The notes below the pieces were generated by a model. It ran no database searches. It worked only from the letters and a program-made list of their open reading frames with translations, and was not told where the DNA came from. This document shows, in pieces, positions 15,974 to 26,933 of a stretch of 64,000 bases of DNA (the stretch's first letter is position 1; every line of letters starts with the position of its first letter). The stretch is taken from positions 1 to 64,000 of the forward strand of contig NZ_JAJUWU010000005.1 in assembly GCF_021390325.1 (NCBI RefSeq), written 5' to 3'. The translations under genes and the position numbers were made by a program. Source of the stretch: Jiella avicenniae. Its GTDB lineage: Bacteria > Pseudomonadota > Alphaproteobacteria > Rhizobiales > Rhizobiaceae.

Positions 15974-16975
15974 ATGGCCGACGTTCAGGCGGGCGTGCCG
16001 CCGACAGAAAAGTCTCTCGAAACCGAGCGGGCAGGGGCCCGACCGCGCTCCGATCTTTCCCGGCAGAGGCTTCGGTCCGCCTGGATGTTCCTCGCGCCGA
16101 TGCTTCTGGTGCTCGCCCTGGTGGCCGGCTGGCCACTGTTGAAGACCATCTGGTTCTCGCTCACCAATGCCAGCCTCTCCGATCTGGAAGGTGCCGAGTT
16201 CGTCGGGCTCCGCAACTATTACGAATATGTCGACTACGGCGACGGGGAGGGCGAATATTTCGGCCTGCTGTTCGACCCGCAGTGGTGGAACGCCGTCTAC
16301 AACACCGTCTATTATTCGGTGATCTCCGTGGTGATCGAGACGGTGCTCGGGCTCGTCTTCGCCCTCGTCCTCAATGCCGAGTTCAAGGGCCGCGCCTTCG
16401 TCCGGGCCGCCGTCCTGATCCCCTGGGCGATCCCGACCATCGTCTCGGCCAAGATGTGGGCCTGGATGATGAACGACCAGTTCGGCATCCTCAACGACAT
16501 GCTGATGGCGATCGGCATCATCTCCACCCCCGTCGCCTGGACGGCCAGCCCCGACACGGCGATGTGGGCGGTGATCATCGTCGACGTGTGGAAGACGACG
16601 CCCTTCATGGCGCTCCTGATCCTCGCCGGTCTGCAGATGGTGCCGGGCGACGTCTACGAGGCGGCGAAGATCGACGGCATTCATCCGGTCAAGGTGTTCT
16701 GGAAGGTGACGCTGCCGCTGATCCGCCCGGCGATCCTCGTCGCGGTGATCTTTCGCGCCCTCGACGCGCTGCGGGTGTTCGACCTCATCTACGTGCTGAC
16801 GCCCAACAACACCCAGACGAAGTCGATGTCGGTCTTCGCCCAGGAAAATCTCTTCCAGTTCGACAAATTCGCCTATGGCTCGGCAGCCTCGACGCTGCTG
16901 TTCCTGGTGATCGCCTTCATCACCTTGTTCTACATCAAGATCGCCCGGCTCGATCTCGGCGGCAGGGGGAAGTGA
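15974..16975 (+). CDS. Sugar ABC transporter permease (AglF/ThuF-like)
   Basis: A 333-residue MalF-type permease with a hydrophilic N-terminus of about 35 residues and six membrane helices. The cytoplasmic EAA loop reads YEAAKIDGIHPVKVFWKVTL near residue 232 and docks the ATPase. The periplasmic segment between helices 1 and 2 contains EGEYFGLLFDPQWWNAVYNT, common in alpha-glucoside permeases. It pairs with the MalG-type permease starting one base after its stop. An upstream gaggaga is a suitable ribosome-binding site. Confidence 0.9.
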   Translation: MADVQAGVPPTEKSLETERAGARPRSDLSRQRLRSAWMFLAPMLLVLALVAGWPLLKTIWFSLTNASLSDLEGAEFVGLRNYYEYVDYGDGEGEYFGLLFDPQWWNAVYNTVYYSVISVVIETVLGLVFALVLNAEFKGRAFVRAAVLIPWAIPTIVSAKMWAWMMNDQFGILNDMLMAIGIISTPVAWTASPDTAMWAVIIVDVWKTTPFMALLILAGLQMVPGDVYEAAKIDGIHPVKVFWKVTLPLIRPAILVAVIFRALDALRVFDLIYVLTPNNTQTKSMSVFAQENLFQFDKFAYGSAASTLLFLVIAFITLFYIKIARLDLGGRGK

Positions 16976-16976
16976 G

Positions 16977-17804
<828 letters not shown>

Positions 17805-17806
17805 GG

Positions 17807-18322
17807 ATGGAGACCGATCCTCATGTCCGGCCGGAGACGCCCGCCGATCATGCGGTGGTACGATCCCTGATCGAGGCGGCTTTCCGGGATGCCCCGCACA
17901 GCGACCAGACCGAGGCGGCGATCGTGGATGGACTGCGGGAGGCCTCGGCCATGGCCCTTTCGCTGGTCGCCGTCGACGAGGATGGCGGCATCCTCGGCCA
18001 TATCGCCTTCTCGGCCGTTTCGGTCGCGAGCGGCGAGAGCGGCTGGTATGGCCTCGGCCCGGTTGCCGTCTGGCCGCAGCTCCAGCGCCGGGGGATCGGC
18101 ACGGCGCTGGTGAGCGATGGTCTGCGCAGGCTGAAGGAGAGAGGAGCGAAGGGCTGCGTTCTTCTCGGCGACCCGGCCTTCTACTCGCGCTTCGGCTTCG
18201 AGAGCGACCCGGCGCTCACCTATCGCGGTCTGCCGAGCGAGTACGTGCAGCGCCTCGTCTTCATCCCGCCGGCGCCACGCGGCGAGATTACCTACCATGC
18301 GGCCTTCGAGGTCGCCGCCTGA
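17807..18322 (+). CDS. GNAT-family N-acetyltransferase
   Basis: A 171-residue acetyltransferase of the GCN5 superfamily (COG3153-like). The acetyl-CoA binding motif is in VWPQLQRRGIGTALVSDGLR near residue 90 (R/QxxGxG/A form), followed by VLLGDPAFYSRFGFE, typical of this subgroup. The substrate is unknown. It is embedded in the sugar-uptake operon: 2 bases after the permease and overlapping the glucosidase by one base (TGATG). Whether it acts on a sugar, an amino group or a protein is not shown by the sequence. Confidence 0.85.
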   Translation: METDPHVRPETPADHAVVRSLIEAAFRDAPHSDQTEAAIVDGLREASAMALSLVAVDEDGGILGHIAFSAVSVASGESGWYGLGPVAVWPQLQRRGIGTALVSDGLRRLKERGAKGCVLLGDPAFYSRFGFESDPALTYRGLPSEYVQRLVFIPPAPRGEITYHAAFEVAA

Positions 18323-20055
18323 TGGAGCGCGACTTGGACGACGGGACCAACGGCTTCCCCACTTCTTCGAATGCCGCCGACCTTCGGCGCGAGGCCGACT
18401 GGTGGCGCGGCTGCGTCCTCTACCAGATCTATCCGCGCTCGTTTCAGGACTCGAACGGCGACGGCATCGGCGATCTCGCCGGCATCACCCGGCGCATCGC
18501 CCACGTCGCCTCGCTCGGCGTCGACGCGATCTGGATCTCGCCTTTCATGACCTCGCCGATGAAGGACTTCGGCTACGACATCGCGAACTACCGCGACGTC
18601 GACCCGATCTTCGGCACGCTCGACGATTTCGACGCCCTCGTCGCCGAGGCCCACCGTCTGGGCCTGAAGGTGATCATCGACCAGGTGCTGTCCCACACCT
18701 CCAGCCTCCATCCCTGGTTCGTGACGAGCCGCTCCTGCCGGGACAACGACAAGGCCGACTGGTATGTCTGGGCGGATCCGAGGCCCGACGGGACGCCGCC
18801 GAACAACTGGCTCTCGGTCTTCGGCGGCACCTCCTGGGAGTGGGACTCCCGGCGCAGGCAATATTACCTCCACAACTTCCTCGCCTCGCAGCCGGACCTC
18901 AATTTCCACAACGAGGCGGTCCGCAGGGCGCTGCTCGACGACGTGCGCTTCTGGCTCGAGCGCGGCGTCGACGGCTTCCGGCTCGATACGGCGAATTTCT
19001 ACTTCCACGACGCCGCGCTGCGGGACAATCCGCCGCTGGGCGAAGAGCTTCGGTCCGAGGTGATGGCCTCGCGCAACCAGCCCTACAATTTCCAGGACCA
19101 CGTCCACGACAAGAACCGGCCGGAGGTGCTGACCTTCTTCGGCGAGTTGCGGGCTCTGCTCGACGAATACGGCGCGATGGCCGTCGGCGAGGTCGGCGAG
19201 CGGATCCGCGGCGTCGAGCTGATGGCCGAATACACCACCGGTTCCGATCGCCTGCAGATGTGCTACGCCTTCGACTTCCTCTCCGGCAACATGCCGTCTC
19301 CGGCCGCGATCCGGCGGACCATCGAGCGCTTCGAAGAGGCGGGGCCGGGCGGCTGGGCTTGCTGGGCGTTCTCCAACCACGACGTCGAGCGTCACGCCAG
19401 CCGCTGGACCGCCGGCGGCCGCGACACCGAGAAGACGCTGCGCCTCGCCGCCGGCATCCTGATGACGCTTCGCGGCTCGGTTTGCCTCTACCAGGGCGAG
19501 GAACTGGGGCTCACGGAGGCGGACATCGCCTATGAGGACCTCGTCGACCCCTACGGCATCAATTTCTGGCCGGAGGTGAAGGGCCGCGACGGCTGCCGCA
19601 CGCCGATGGCGTGGGAGGCGGGAGAGGATCATGCCGGCTTTTCCGCCGCGCGGCCGTGGCTGCCGGTGCCGTCCGAGCATGCCGCCCGGGCCGTCGACGC
19701 GATGGAGACCGATCCCGGCTCGCTGCTCCACTTCTATCGCCGGCTGATCGGCTTCCGCCGGGGCCATCCGGCGCTCGGCAGGGGAGCGATCACCTTTCTC
19801 GACGCTCCCGAAGGCGTCCTCGCCTTCGTCCGGGACGTCGGATCGGGCGAGGAAGGTCCCGGCGAAAGGCTCCTCTGCGTCTTCAATCTCGGGGAAGAAC
19901 CGGTGCGCTTCGACCTGCCGGCGGGGCTCGACCCGCAGGCTCTCGACGGCCACGGCTTTGCCGGCCGGCGCGAGGGGGCGGGCATCCATCTCGGCGACCA
20001 CGACGGTTTCATCGGCGCGCTTTCACCGGGCGCCCACGGATTTGGGAGGATCTGA
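18322..20055 (+). CDS. GH13 alpha-glucosidase (AglA-like)
   Basis: A 577-residue glycoside hydrolase family 13 enzyme without a signal peptide, hence cytoplasmic. Conserved regions are [20 protein letters not shown] near residue 34, [20 protein letters not shown] with the nucleophile Asp, AVGEVGER with the acid/base Glu and FSNHDVERH with the third Asp. It would hydrolyse imported alpha-glucosides (maltose, sucrose, trehalose or oligoglucosides) to glucose. Its place between the permeases and the ATPase gene matches aglA in aglEFGAK. It overlaps its neighbours by one base on each side (TGATG). Confidence 0.9.
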   Translation: MERDLDDGTNGFPTSSNAADLRREADWWRGCVLYQIYPRSFQDSNGDGIGDLAGITRRIAHVASLGVDAIWISPFMTSPMKDFGYDIANYRDVDPIFGTLDDFDALVAEAHRLGLKVIIDQVLSHTSSLHPWFVTSRSCRDNDKADWYVWADPRPDGTPPNNWLSVFGGTSWEWDSRRRQYYLHNFLASQPDLNFHNEAVRRALLDDVRFWLERGVDGFRLDTANFYFHDAALRDNPPLGEELRSEVMASRNQPYNFQDHVHDKNRPEVLTFFGELRALLDEYGAMAVGEVGERIRGVELMAEYTTGSDRLQMCYAFDFLSGNMPSPAAIRRTIERFEEAGPGGWACWAFSNHDVERHASRWTAGGRDTEKTLRLAAGILMTLRGSVCLYQGEELGLTEADIAYEDLVDPYGINFWPEVKGRDGCRTPMAWEAGEDHAGFSAARPWLPVPSEHAARAVDAMETDPGSLLHFYRRLIGFRRGHPALGRGAITFLDAPEGVLAFVRDVGSGEEGPGERLLCVFNLGEEPVRFDLPAGLDPQALDGHGFAGRREGAGIHLGDHDGFIGALSPGAHGFGRI

Positions 20056-21164
20056 TGGCCAATCTGAAGCTCACCAAGGTCAGGAAGGCCTATGGCTCGG
20101 TCGAGGTGCTGCACGGCATCGATCTCGACATCCGGGCCGGCGAGTTCGTCGTCTTCGTCGGCCCGTCCGGCTGCGGAAAGTCGACGCTGCTGCGCGTCAT
20201 CGCCGGACTGGAGGACATCACCGGCGGGACACTGGAGATCGGCGGGCGGGTGGTGAACGCGCTGACGCCGAAGCAGCGCGGCATCGCCATGGTGTTCCAG
20301 TCCTACGCGCTCTATCCGCACATGACCGTCTACGACAACATGGCCTTCGGCCTGACGCTGGAGAAGGGGACGGGCAAGGAGGAGATCGACAGGCGGGTGC
20401 GAGAAGCGGCGCGCATCCTGCAGATCGAGCCCTATCTCGACCGGCTCCCCAAGGCGCTCTCCGGCGGCCAGCGCCAGCGCGTCGCCATCGGCCGGGCGAT
20501 CACCCGGGATCCGCAGGTCTTCCTGTTCGACGAGCCGCTCTCCAATCTCGACGCGGCGCTGCGCGTCCAGACCCGCATCGAGATCGCCCGTCTGCACGAG
20601 CGGATGGAGGGCACGACGATGATCTACGTCACCCACGACCAGGTGGAGGCGATGACGCTGGCCGACCGGATCGTCGTCCTCAACAAGGGCCATGTCGAGC
20701 AGGTCGGCTCGCCGATGGAGCTCTACAATTCCCCCGACAATCTCTTCGTCGCGAAGTTCCTCGGCTCGCCCTCGATGAACATCCTGCCGGCGACGATCGA
20801 GAGCGCCGGCGCGACGACCCGCGTCGTGCCGCAGGGCGGCTCGACGGTCGATCTGCCGGTCGCGACACCGGGCTCGCTGCAGGGCAAGCCCGCCCATCTC
20901 GGCATCCGGCCGGAGGACCTTTCCGTCTCCGACGATCGAGCCGCGCCGTTCCGCGGCACGGTGGTGCTGACGGAATCGCTCGGCGAGGTGACGCTGGTCT
21001 ATATCGACATCGGCCGGGCGGACGAGCCCTTCGTCGCCAAGCTGCCGGGCGAGGTCGCCATGGAGCGCGGAACGAGGATCGGCCTCACCGCGAGGCCGGA
21101 GGCGATGCGCCTCTTCGACGAGAGCGGTCAGGCGATCCGCTCGCAGATGCGCCGGGCCGCCTGA
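20055..21164 (+). CDS. Sugar ABC transporter ATP-binding protein (AglK/UgpC/MalK family)
   Basis: A 369-residue CUT1-type ATPase. Walker [10 protein letters not shown] is near residue 36, Q-loop [20 protein letters not shown], signature [15 protein letters not shown], Walker [17 protein letters not shown] and the switch [21 protein letters not shown]-type C-terminal domain follows ([18 protein letters not shown]). It powers the two permeases upstream. The start overlaps the glucosidase stop by one base. It is the last gene of the operon. Confidence 0.92.
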   Translation: MANLKLTKVRKAYGSVEVLHGIDLDIRAGEFVVFVGPSGCGKSTLLRVIAGLEDITGGTLEIGGRVVNALTPKQRGIAMVFQSYALYPHMTVYDNMAFGLTLEKGTGKEEIDRRVREAARILQIEPYLDRLPKALSGGQRQRVAIGRAITRDPQVFLFDEPLSNLDAALRVQTRIEIARLHERMEGTTMIYVTHDQVEAMTLADRIVVLNKGHVEQVGSPMELYNSPDNLFVAKFLGSPSMNILPATIESAGATTRVVPQGGSTVDLPVATPGSLQGKPAHLGIRPEDLSVSDDRAAPFRGTVVLTESLGEVTLVYIDIGRADEPFVAKLPGEVAMERGTRIGLTARPEAMRLFDESGQAIRSQMRRAA

Positions 21165-21355
21165 GGCGGCGGAACCCATCGCTTCCGCCGTTGACGCAAC
21201 CGTGTTCTCACCTTCACTCGCCGGGCAGTAATGTCGACGCATCGCTCGGCGAAGTCGCTCATGTCGATGCCGACCGCCGGTGGACCGTCCGGGCGGCGCC
21301 GTTCAATCGCTCGGGCGAAATAGCAGCGTCCGACAGCCGGAGACGTGAGCCTGCC

Positions 21356-22180
21356 ATGCCGATCGCAAGGCCGAAGCCGAACGACCCGTGTACCGCCTCG
21401 TCGACCGACGAGCGGGATCGCGGGGTCGAAGCCGCATCGCCTGCCGGAAAGGGGCGCTCGGCCGCGACGCCCGCCACCCTCTCGCGTTTTCTGCCGCTCC
21501 TCGTCCTCGTCGCCGTTCTGGTCCTCGCCTATGCCTTCGGCCTCCATCGATACATCTCGCTGCAGGCCTTTCTCGACAGCCGGGAGCAGCTGAAGGCTTT
21601 CGTCGGTGACAATCTCGTCCTTGCCAGCCTCGGCTTCGTCTTCCTCTATGCCGGGCTCGTCGCCGTCTCCTTTCCCGCCGCCTCGCTGGTGACGGTGGCG
21701 TCCGGGTTCCTCTTCGGCTGGCTCGTCGGCGGGACGTTGACGGTGATCGGCGCCACCCTTGGGGCGACCATCCTCTTCCTCGCCGCGCGCACCGCTTTCG
21801 GCGACGTCCTGCGCAGAAAGTCCGGCGGCGCCATCGCCCGGTTCGCGGAAGGGTTTCGCGACGACGCCTTCACCTATCTTCTGCTCCTCCGGCTGACGCC
21901 CGTGCTGCCGTTCTTCGTCGTCAACGTCGCGCCCGCCTTCTTCGACGTGACGCTCGGAACCTACGTCGCCACCACCTTTCTCGGCATCATCCCGGGCTCC
22001 ATGGCCTATGCGTTTCTCGGCTCCGGCCTCGATCAGGCGCTGGTCAATGCCGGCGAAAACGACGTGTCGATCAAGGATCTCGTGACGCCGGAAATGACCA
22101 TCGCCCTTGTCGGCCTCGCCGTACTGGCCATTCTCGGCGTCGTGCTGAAGAAGACGGTGCTGCGCAAGCGGACCGCTTGA
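21356..22180 (+). CDS. TVP38/TMEM64 (VTT-domain) membrane protein
   Basis: A 274-residue DedA-superfamily membrane protein. A polar N-terminus of about 40 residues precedes a first helix (FLPLLVLVAVLVLAYAFGL) and then the VTT domain: SGFLFGWLVGGTLTVIGATL, FLAARTAF, LLLRLTPVLPFFVVNVAPAF and FLGIIPGSMAYAF. DedA/VTT proteins act in lipid or carrier translocation or membrane homeostasis; the exact substrate is unknown. It overlaps or nearly abuts the flavoprotein gene that follows, and this pairing recurs in many proteobacteria. The start ATG at 21356 is the last before the polar leader. Confidence 0.87.
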   Translation: MPIARPKPNDPCTASSTDERDRGVEAASPAGKGRSAATPATLSRFLPLLVLVAVLVLAYAFGLHRYISLQAFLDSREQLKAFVGDNLVLASLGFVFLYAGLVAVSFPAASLVTVASGFLFGWLVGGTLTVIGATLGATILFLAARTAFGDVLRRKSGGAIARFAEGFRDDAFTYLLLLRLTPVLPFFVVNVAPAFFDVTLGTYVATTFLGIIPGSMAYAFLGSGLDQALVNAGENDVSIKDLVTPEMTIALVGLAVLAILGVVLKKTVLRKRTA

Positions 22181-22227
22181 TCCGCGTGTCTTCGAAAGGC
22201 GGGGTGGATGAGAGAGGAGAGTGGCCG

Positions 22228-23652
22228 ATGGCGCCCGTTCTGAAGCCGGATCTCTGCGTCATCGGCGCCGGCTCCGGCGGCCTGACGACGGCCGCGGCGG
22301 CGGCGGCCTTCGGCGTGAAGGTCGTCTTGATCGAGCGCGGCAAGATGGGCGGCGACTGCCTGAACTATGGCTGCGTGCCGTCCAAGGCGCTGATCGCGGC
22401 CGGCAAGCACGTCGCCGCGATCCGCGAGGCGAAGCGTTTCGGCATTTCGGCCGGCGAGCCCGAAGTCGATTTCGCCGCGGTCAAGGATCACGTCCGCGGC
22501 GTCATCGAAGCGATCGCGCCGAACGATTCGGTGGAGCGCTTCGAGGGCCTCGGCGTCACGGTGCTGCAATCGAATGCCGAATTCGTCGACGAGAAGACCG
22601 TTTCGGCCGGAGGCCGGATCGTCGAGGCCCGCCGCTACGTCGTCGCCGCCGGCTCCTCGCCCTTCGTGCCGCCGATCGACGGGCTGGCGGAAACGCCTTT
22701 CTTCACCAACGAGACGATCTTCGACCTCCGCGAGCGGCCCGATCATCTGGTCGTCATCGGCGGCGGTCCGATCGGTCTCGAACTCGCACAGGCGCATCGC
22801 CGGCTCGGCTCGAAGGTGACGGTGCTGGAAGCGGGCACCTTCCTCGGCCGCGACGATCCGGAACTCGCCGCCGTCGTCCTCGACCGGTTGCGGGATGAGG
22901 GGGTGAGTCTGCGCAAGGGCGCCAAGGTCGTCGCCGTCGGGAAGGCGGATGCCGGCCCCTCAATCACCATCGAGACGGGCGAGGGCCGCGAGGAGATTAC
23001 GGCGAGCCACCTCCTCGTCGCCGTCGGTCGGGCGCCCAACGTCGAGGGGCTCGGCCTGAAGGCGGCAGGCATCGACTACGATGCGAAAGGCATCAAGGTG
23101 CGCCCGGATCTGCGAACCACCAACCGCCGCGTCTATGCCGTCGGCGACATTGCCGGTGGCCCGCAATTCACCCATGTCGCCAACTATCAGGCCGGCCTCG
23201 TCCTTCGCCCGATCCTTTTCCGCCTGCCCGTCCGGGAGCTGCGCGACCATTTGCCGCATGTGACCTTCACCGATCCCGAACTCGGCCAGGTCGGGGCCAC
23301 GGAGGCCGAGGCGAAGGCTTCCGGGACGCTGACCGACGTGCTGCGCTGGCCCTACGCCGAAAACGACCGGGCCCAGGCGGAACGCCGGACCGAGGGGCTG
23401 GTGAAACTGGTGTTGGGAAAAGGCGGGCGCATCATCGGCGCCGGCGTCGTCGGGCAGGCGGCCGGCGAAATGACCAACATGCTGTCGCTGGCAGTCGGCA
23501 AGAAGATGGCCGTCTCCGATCTCCGCGACTTCATTTCGCCCTATCCGACCCTGTCGGAAATTGGAAAGCGCGCCGCAACGGTCTACTATCGCCCCTATAC
23601 CGAAAAGGCCTTCGTGCGTCGGCTGGTGCGCTTGCTTGCCCGGTTCGGTTGA
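22228..23652 (+). CDS. FAD-dependent NAD(P)-disulfide oxidoreductase, mercuric-reductase-like
   Basis: A 474-residue class-I pyridine nucleotide-disulfide oxidoreductase. FAD-binding GAGSGGLTTA lies near the N-terminus, the redox disulfide is in GGDCLNYGCVPSKAL, NAD(P)-binding VIGGGPIGLELA sits mid-protein and the second FAD motif is VYAVGDIAGGPQFTH. The C-terminal dimerisation domain has SPYPTLSEIG, with Tyr where dihydrolipoamide dehydrogenase has the catalytic His of HPTxxE. There is no HMA domain and no C-terminal CC pair, so it is not a true MerA. The substrate is unknown; coupling to the upstream TVP38 gene suggests a membrane-linked redox role. The ATG at 22228 follows agagaggaga. Confidence 0.87.
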   Translation: MAPVLKPDLCVIGAGSGGLTTAAAAAAFGVKVVLIERGKMGGDCLNYGCVPSKALIAAGKHVAAIREAKRFGISAGEPEVDFAAVKDHVRGVIEAIAPNDSVERFEGLGVTVLQSNAEFVDEKTVSAGGRIVEARRYVVAAGSSPFVPPIDGLAETPFFTNETIFDLRERPDHLVVIGGGPIGLELAQAHRRLGSKVTVLEAGTFLGRDDPELAAVVLDRLRDEGVSLRKGAKVVAVGKADAGPSITIETGEGREEITASHLLVAVGRAPNVEGLGLKAAGIDYDAKGIKVRPDLRTTNRRVYAVGDIAGGPQFTHVANYQAGLVLRPILFRLPVRELRDHLPHVTFTDPELGQVGATEAEAKASGTLTDVLRWPYAENDRAQAERRTEGLVKLVLGKGGRIIGAGVVGQAAGEMTNMLSLAVGKKMAVSDLRDFISPYPTLSEIGKRAATVYYRPYTEKAFVRRLVRLLARFG

Positions 23653-23748
23653 AGGCCGATGATGGTTTCGCCGCTTTGATCTCGGCTGGGGGGCCGACGG
23701 GCGGTGCGAACGGGGTCCGGCTCGGGCGGGATCCGGGATCGAGTGCGA

Positions 23749-25296
23749 ATGCCGCCTGAGGGCGGCCGGACGAGAGCGGGGACATTCTTGGACGATTCCG
23801 GGAGATCGGTGGCGGGCCCATCCGGTGCCCAGCCCTTGCCGAAGGTGCGGCGGCGGCTGTCGACGCGCATCCTCGTCATCACTGCGCTCGCCGTCATGCT
23901 GGCCGAGGTGCTGATCTTCGTCCCGTCGATCGCCAAGTTCCGCTACGACTGGTTGACCGCCAAGATCGAGACCGTCGCCGTCGCCGGTCTCGCTTCGGAA
24001 GAGGTCGACTCCGGTCCCGGCTCGGTGCTCGGGCCGAACCAGGAATCGGCGCTGCTCAAGGCCCTCGACGCCCAGCTCATCGCCATCAACGACCGGGATG
24101 CCTCGCGGCTTCTCGCGCGGGCCGAGACCGTCGGCATTCCGGACGTGCAGATCTCCCTGTCCGACCAGTCGGCGATGGAGACGATCCTCGGGGCGTTCGA
24201 TACGCTGCTGTTCGGCGGCAGCAATCGGACGATGCGGGTCCAGGGCACGGTCGGCGACGGGGCACTGCGGGCCGAAGTGGTGATGGCCGAGCAGCCCTTG
24301 CGGCGGGCGATGCTGGTCTATTCCCGCAACGTCTTCCTGTTGTCGCTGTCGATCGCGCTTTTCGCCGCGCTCCTCGTCTACACCGCGATCAGCCGCTACC
24401 TCGTGCGGCCGATCCTCAACATGACCCGGTCGATGGTCAGCTTCGGCGCCAACCCGACCGATCCGGACCGGATCATCAAGCCGAACCGCCGGGCCGACGA
24501 GATCGGCGTCGCCGAGGGCGAACTCGCCGAAATGCAGCGGCGGCTGAACGAGACCCTCCGCGAGCAGCGCCACCTCGCCGAACTCGGCCTCGCCGTCTCC
24601 AAGATCAATCACGATCTGCGCAACATCCTCGCCTCCAGCCAGATGATCTCCGATCGGCTGGCGGCGGTCGAGGATCCGACGGTGCAGCGCTTCGCCCCCT
24701 TGCTTCTGCGCAGCCTCGACCGGGCGCTGCATTACACCCAGTCGGTGCTGGCCTATGGTCGGGCGGTGGAGAGCAAACCGGTGCGCCGCGAGGTGCGCCT
24801 GAGACCGCTCGCCGACGACGTCTTCGAAAGCCTCGCCCTCGACGCGAAGTCGGGGATCAGGCTGGTCAACGCCGTGCCGGCCGATCTGCTCGTCCTGGTC
24901 GATCCGGACCAGTTCCACCGCGTCATGCTCAACCTCTGCCGCAATGCCGTCGAGGCCTTGTCGAGCCTCGCCGAAGATCCCTCCGTCGTGGTGCGCCAGA
25001 TCCGCATCGGCGCGGATCTGCAGATGGCCGGACCGGGGGGCTGGGGCGAGTTGCAGATGTTCGTCGAGGACAGCGGCCCCGGACTTCCCGAAGTTGCCCG
25101 CGAGAACCTCTTCAAGGCCTTTCGCGGCTCCGCCCGCGCGGGCGGGACCGGTCTCGGCCTGCCGATCGCAGCGGAAATCGTCGAGGCGCATGGCGGCGAG
25201 ATCAGGCTGGCGAAGCGCGACCAGCCCGGCACGTGCTTTGAAATCAAGCTTTCCGGCAAGGCGGCGCGGCGGGAATCGGCGGCGGTCCAGGCGTGA
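23749..25296 (+). CDS. Membrane sensor histidine kinase
   Basis: A protein of about 515 residues with two transmembrane helices (ILVITALAVMLAEVLIFV and VFLLSLSIALFAALLVYTAI) flanking a periplasmic sensor of about 170 residues. A HAMP-like linker follows. The H-box reads SKINHDLRNILASSQM, then the N-box NLCRNAVEAL, G1 DSGPGLP and G2 [19 protein letters not shown]. It would autophosphorylate on the H-box His. No response regulator is adjacent, so it is an orphan kinase. The start is uncertain: GTG 23704, ATG 23749 and TTG 23788 are all in frame. Confidence 0.85.
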   Translation: MPPEGGRTRAGTFLDDSGRSVAGPSGAQPLPKVRRRLSTRILVITALAVMLAEVLIFVPSIAKFRYDWLTAKIETVAVAGLASEEVDSGPGSVLGPNQESALLKALDAQLIAINDRDASRLLARAETVGIPDVQISLSDQSAMETILGAFDTLLFGGSNRTMRVQGTVGDGALRAEVVMAEQPLRRAMLVYSRNVFLLSLSIALFAALLVYTAISRYLVRPILNMTRSMVSFGANPTDPDRIIKPNRRADEIGVAEGELAEMQRRLNETLREQRHLAELGLAVSKINHDLRNILASSQMISDRLAAVEDPTVQRFAPLLLRSLDRALHYTQSVLAYGRAVESKPVRREVRLRPLADDVFESLALDAKSGIRLVNAVPADLLVLVDPDQFHRVMLNLCRNAVEALSSLAEDPSVVVRQIRIGADLQMAGPGGWGELQMFVEDSGPGLPEVARENLFKAFRGSARAGGTGLGLPIAAEIVEAHGGEIRLAKRDQPGTCFEIKLSGKAARRESAAVQA

Positions 25297-25378
25297 TCCC
25301 GCGCCGTCGGTGGAAAATGCGACGGCCGCCTTACGAAAGTTGCTGCATCGTGCCGCCCCGATCGGCTAGGCCGTCGCA

Positions 25379-26203
25379 ATGACCATTCCCGACGGCGTCA
25401 GCCTCATCCCCATCGTCCTGACACTCCTTGCCGCGGCGGCGGCGGCCGGGTTTCTCGCCGGCCTGTTCGGAATCGGCGGCGGGGCGATCTTCGTCCCTGT
25501 GCTCTACCAGACCTTCGAGACCCTCGGCGTCAGCCATCTCGTCTCGATGCATCTCGCCGTCGGCTCGTCGATCGCCATCATCGTGCCGACGTCGATCCGG
25601 TCGCTGACGTCGCATCTGGAACGAGGCGCCGTCGACACGACGCTCCTGAAGCAATGGCTGATGGCGATTCCGCTCGGCGCCGTCGTCGGCGCGCTCACCG
25701 CCTCGCTGGCGAGTTCGGCTGAGTTGAGGGCGATCTTCGCGACGCTCGCCTTCCTCCTCGGCCTGAAGATGCTGATCGGCCGGCTCTCCTTCCATCTCGG
25801 CGAGGATCTGCCGGGGGGCTTCGGCCGGTTCGTCGCCGGCTTCGTGATCGGCCTCCTGTCGGCGCTGATGGGGATCGGCGGCGGCGTTCTCAACAACACC
25901 TTCATGACGCTCTACGGCCGGCCGATCCACCAGGCGGTGGCGACGAGCGCCGGCGTCGGCGCGCTGATCGCCGTGCCCGGGCTCCTGACCTACGTCGCCG
26001 GCGGCTGGGGCGAGGCGGCCTTGCCCGCCTTCAGCCTCGGCTATGTCAACGTCTTCGCCGTCGCGCTCGTCGCGCCCGCCTCGATCCTCGCCGTGCCGCT
26101 CGGCGCCTCGCTGGCGCACCGGCTGTCGCGCCGGCAACTGGAACTCGGCTTCGGCTGCTTCCTGCTGATCGTCGCGGCACGCTTCGCCTGGAGCCTGATC
26201 TGA
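25379..26203 (+). CDS. TauE/SafE-family sulfite/sulfonate exporter-like permease
   Basis: A 274-residue membrane protein with about eight helices. It has the duplicated glycine motif of the TauE/SafE (DUF81) family: GFLAGLFGIGGGAIFVPVL near residue 24 and GLLSALMGIGGGVLNNTFM near residue 160. Members export sulfite or sulfonates, or are of unknown specificity. It stands alone, with no sulfur gene nearby, so the substrate is not inferred. Confidence 0.88.
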   Translation: MTIPDGVSLIPIVLTLLAAAAAAGFLAGLFGIGGGAIFVPVLYQTFETLGVSHLVSMHLAVGSSIAIIVPTSIRSLTSHLERGAVDTTLLKQWLMAIPLGAVVGALTASLASSAELRAIFATLAFLLGLKMLIGRLSFHLGEDLPGGFGRFVAGFVIGLLSALMGIGGGVLNNTFMTLYGRPIHQAVATSAGVGALIAVPGLLTYVAGGWGEAALPAFSLGYVNVFAVALVAPASILAVPLGASLAHRLSRRQLELGFGCFLLIVAARFAWSLI

Positions 26204-26222
26204 CGCTCGGCCCGGACCGGGC

Positions 26223-26933
26223 TCAGTCCGTCAGCACCAGCCGGTCGCCGCGAAAGTCGTAGGAGGTGAGCGTGCCGAGGAAGCTCATGCCGAGAAGCAC
26301 GGTGTCGAGACCTCGGCCTTCGGTCACTGCGGCCGTGACGTTGGTTCGCGTGATCCCGCCGATGGTGACCGATTGGAGCCGGATCGGCGCGGCCCGGGCG
26401 ATGCCGTTGGCGGTCATGACCTCGTTGGAAAAATTCAGCCGCGAGAGATCGACGCCGACCGAGCGAGCCGTCGCGGCATCCATCGCGATCACCGAAGCGC
26501 CGGTATCGACTATGAAGGTCGTCGGCTCGCCGTCGATCGCGCCGTCGAGGTAGAAATGCCCGTCGGCGGCTCGCGTCGCCATGAAGCGGCGATGTCCGCC
26601 TTCCTCGCCGAGAGGCACCACGCTGCCGGGCATCAGGACTGCGGAAATCCGGTTCTTCAGCGCCAGAAATTCCGGCTGGAAGGCGTAGACGCCGATCACC
26701 ACGGCGAAGACGGCCGTCCAGATCAGGACGTTGCGCAGCATCTGCCCGAAGCGGAACCGCGCCGACATCACCACGACGGCGCCGATCGCGAGCCCGAAAA
26801 TGGCGAGCCGGGCCACATGCGCGAAACGTCCCTCGTCGAGACCGAAGATCGTGCCGTCCCCGTTGGTCACGAGCAGCACCAGCGTCAGGGCGAGGGCACC
26901 CAGCACGAAATACAGGATCAGATCACGACGCAT
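26223..26933 (-). CDS. Membrane-anchored retropepsin-like aspartic protease (TIGR02281-type)
   Basis: A 236-residue protein with three N-terminal hydrophobic segments ([32 protein letters not shown] and [16 protein letters not shown]) and a C-terminal clan AA peptidase domain. The catalytic motif is [14 protein letters not shown] near residue 140, and [10 protein letters not shown] is the second conserved strand. A single catalytic Asp means it must dimerise. The domain probably faces the periplasm. Its start overlaps the upstream DUF1289 gene by 11 bases, so the two are an operon. Confidence 0.87.
   Translation of the reverse strand: MRRDLILYFVLGALALTLVLLVTNGDGTIFGLDEGRFAHVARLAIFGLAIGAVVVMSARFRFGQMLRNVLIWTAVFAVVIGVYAFQPEFLALKNRISAVLMPGSVVPLGEEGGHRRFMATRAADGHFYLDGAIDGEPTTFIVDTGASVIAMDAATARSVGVDLSRLNFSNEVMTANGIARAAPIRLQSVTIGGITRTNVTAAVTEGRGLDTVLLGMSFLGTLTSYDFRGDRLVLTD

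Noticed and set aside
22228-23652. Mercuric reductase (MerA) or dihydrolipoamide dehydrogenase
   Set aside because: There is no HMA domain, no C-terminal Cys pair and no HPTxxE histidine; no mer genes or 2-oxoacid dehydrogenase genes are nearby.
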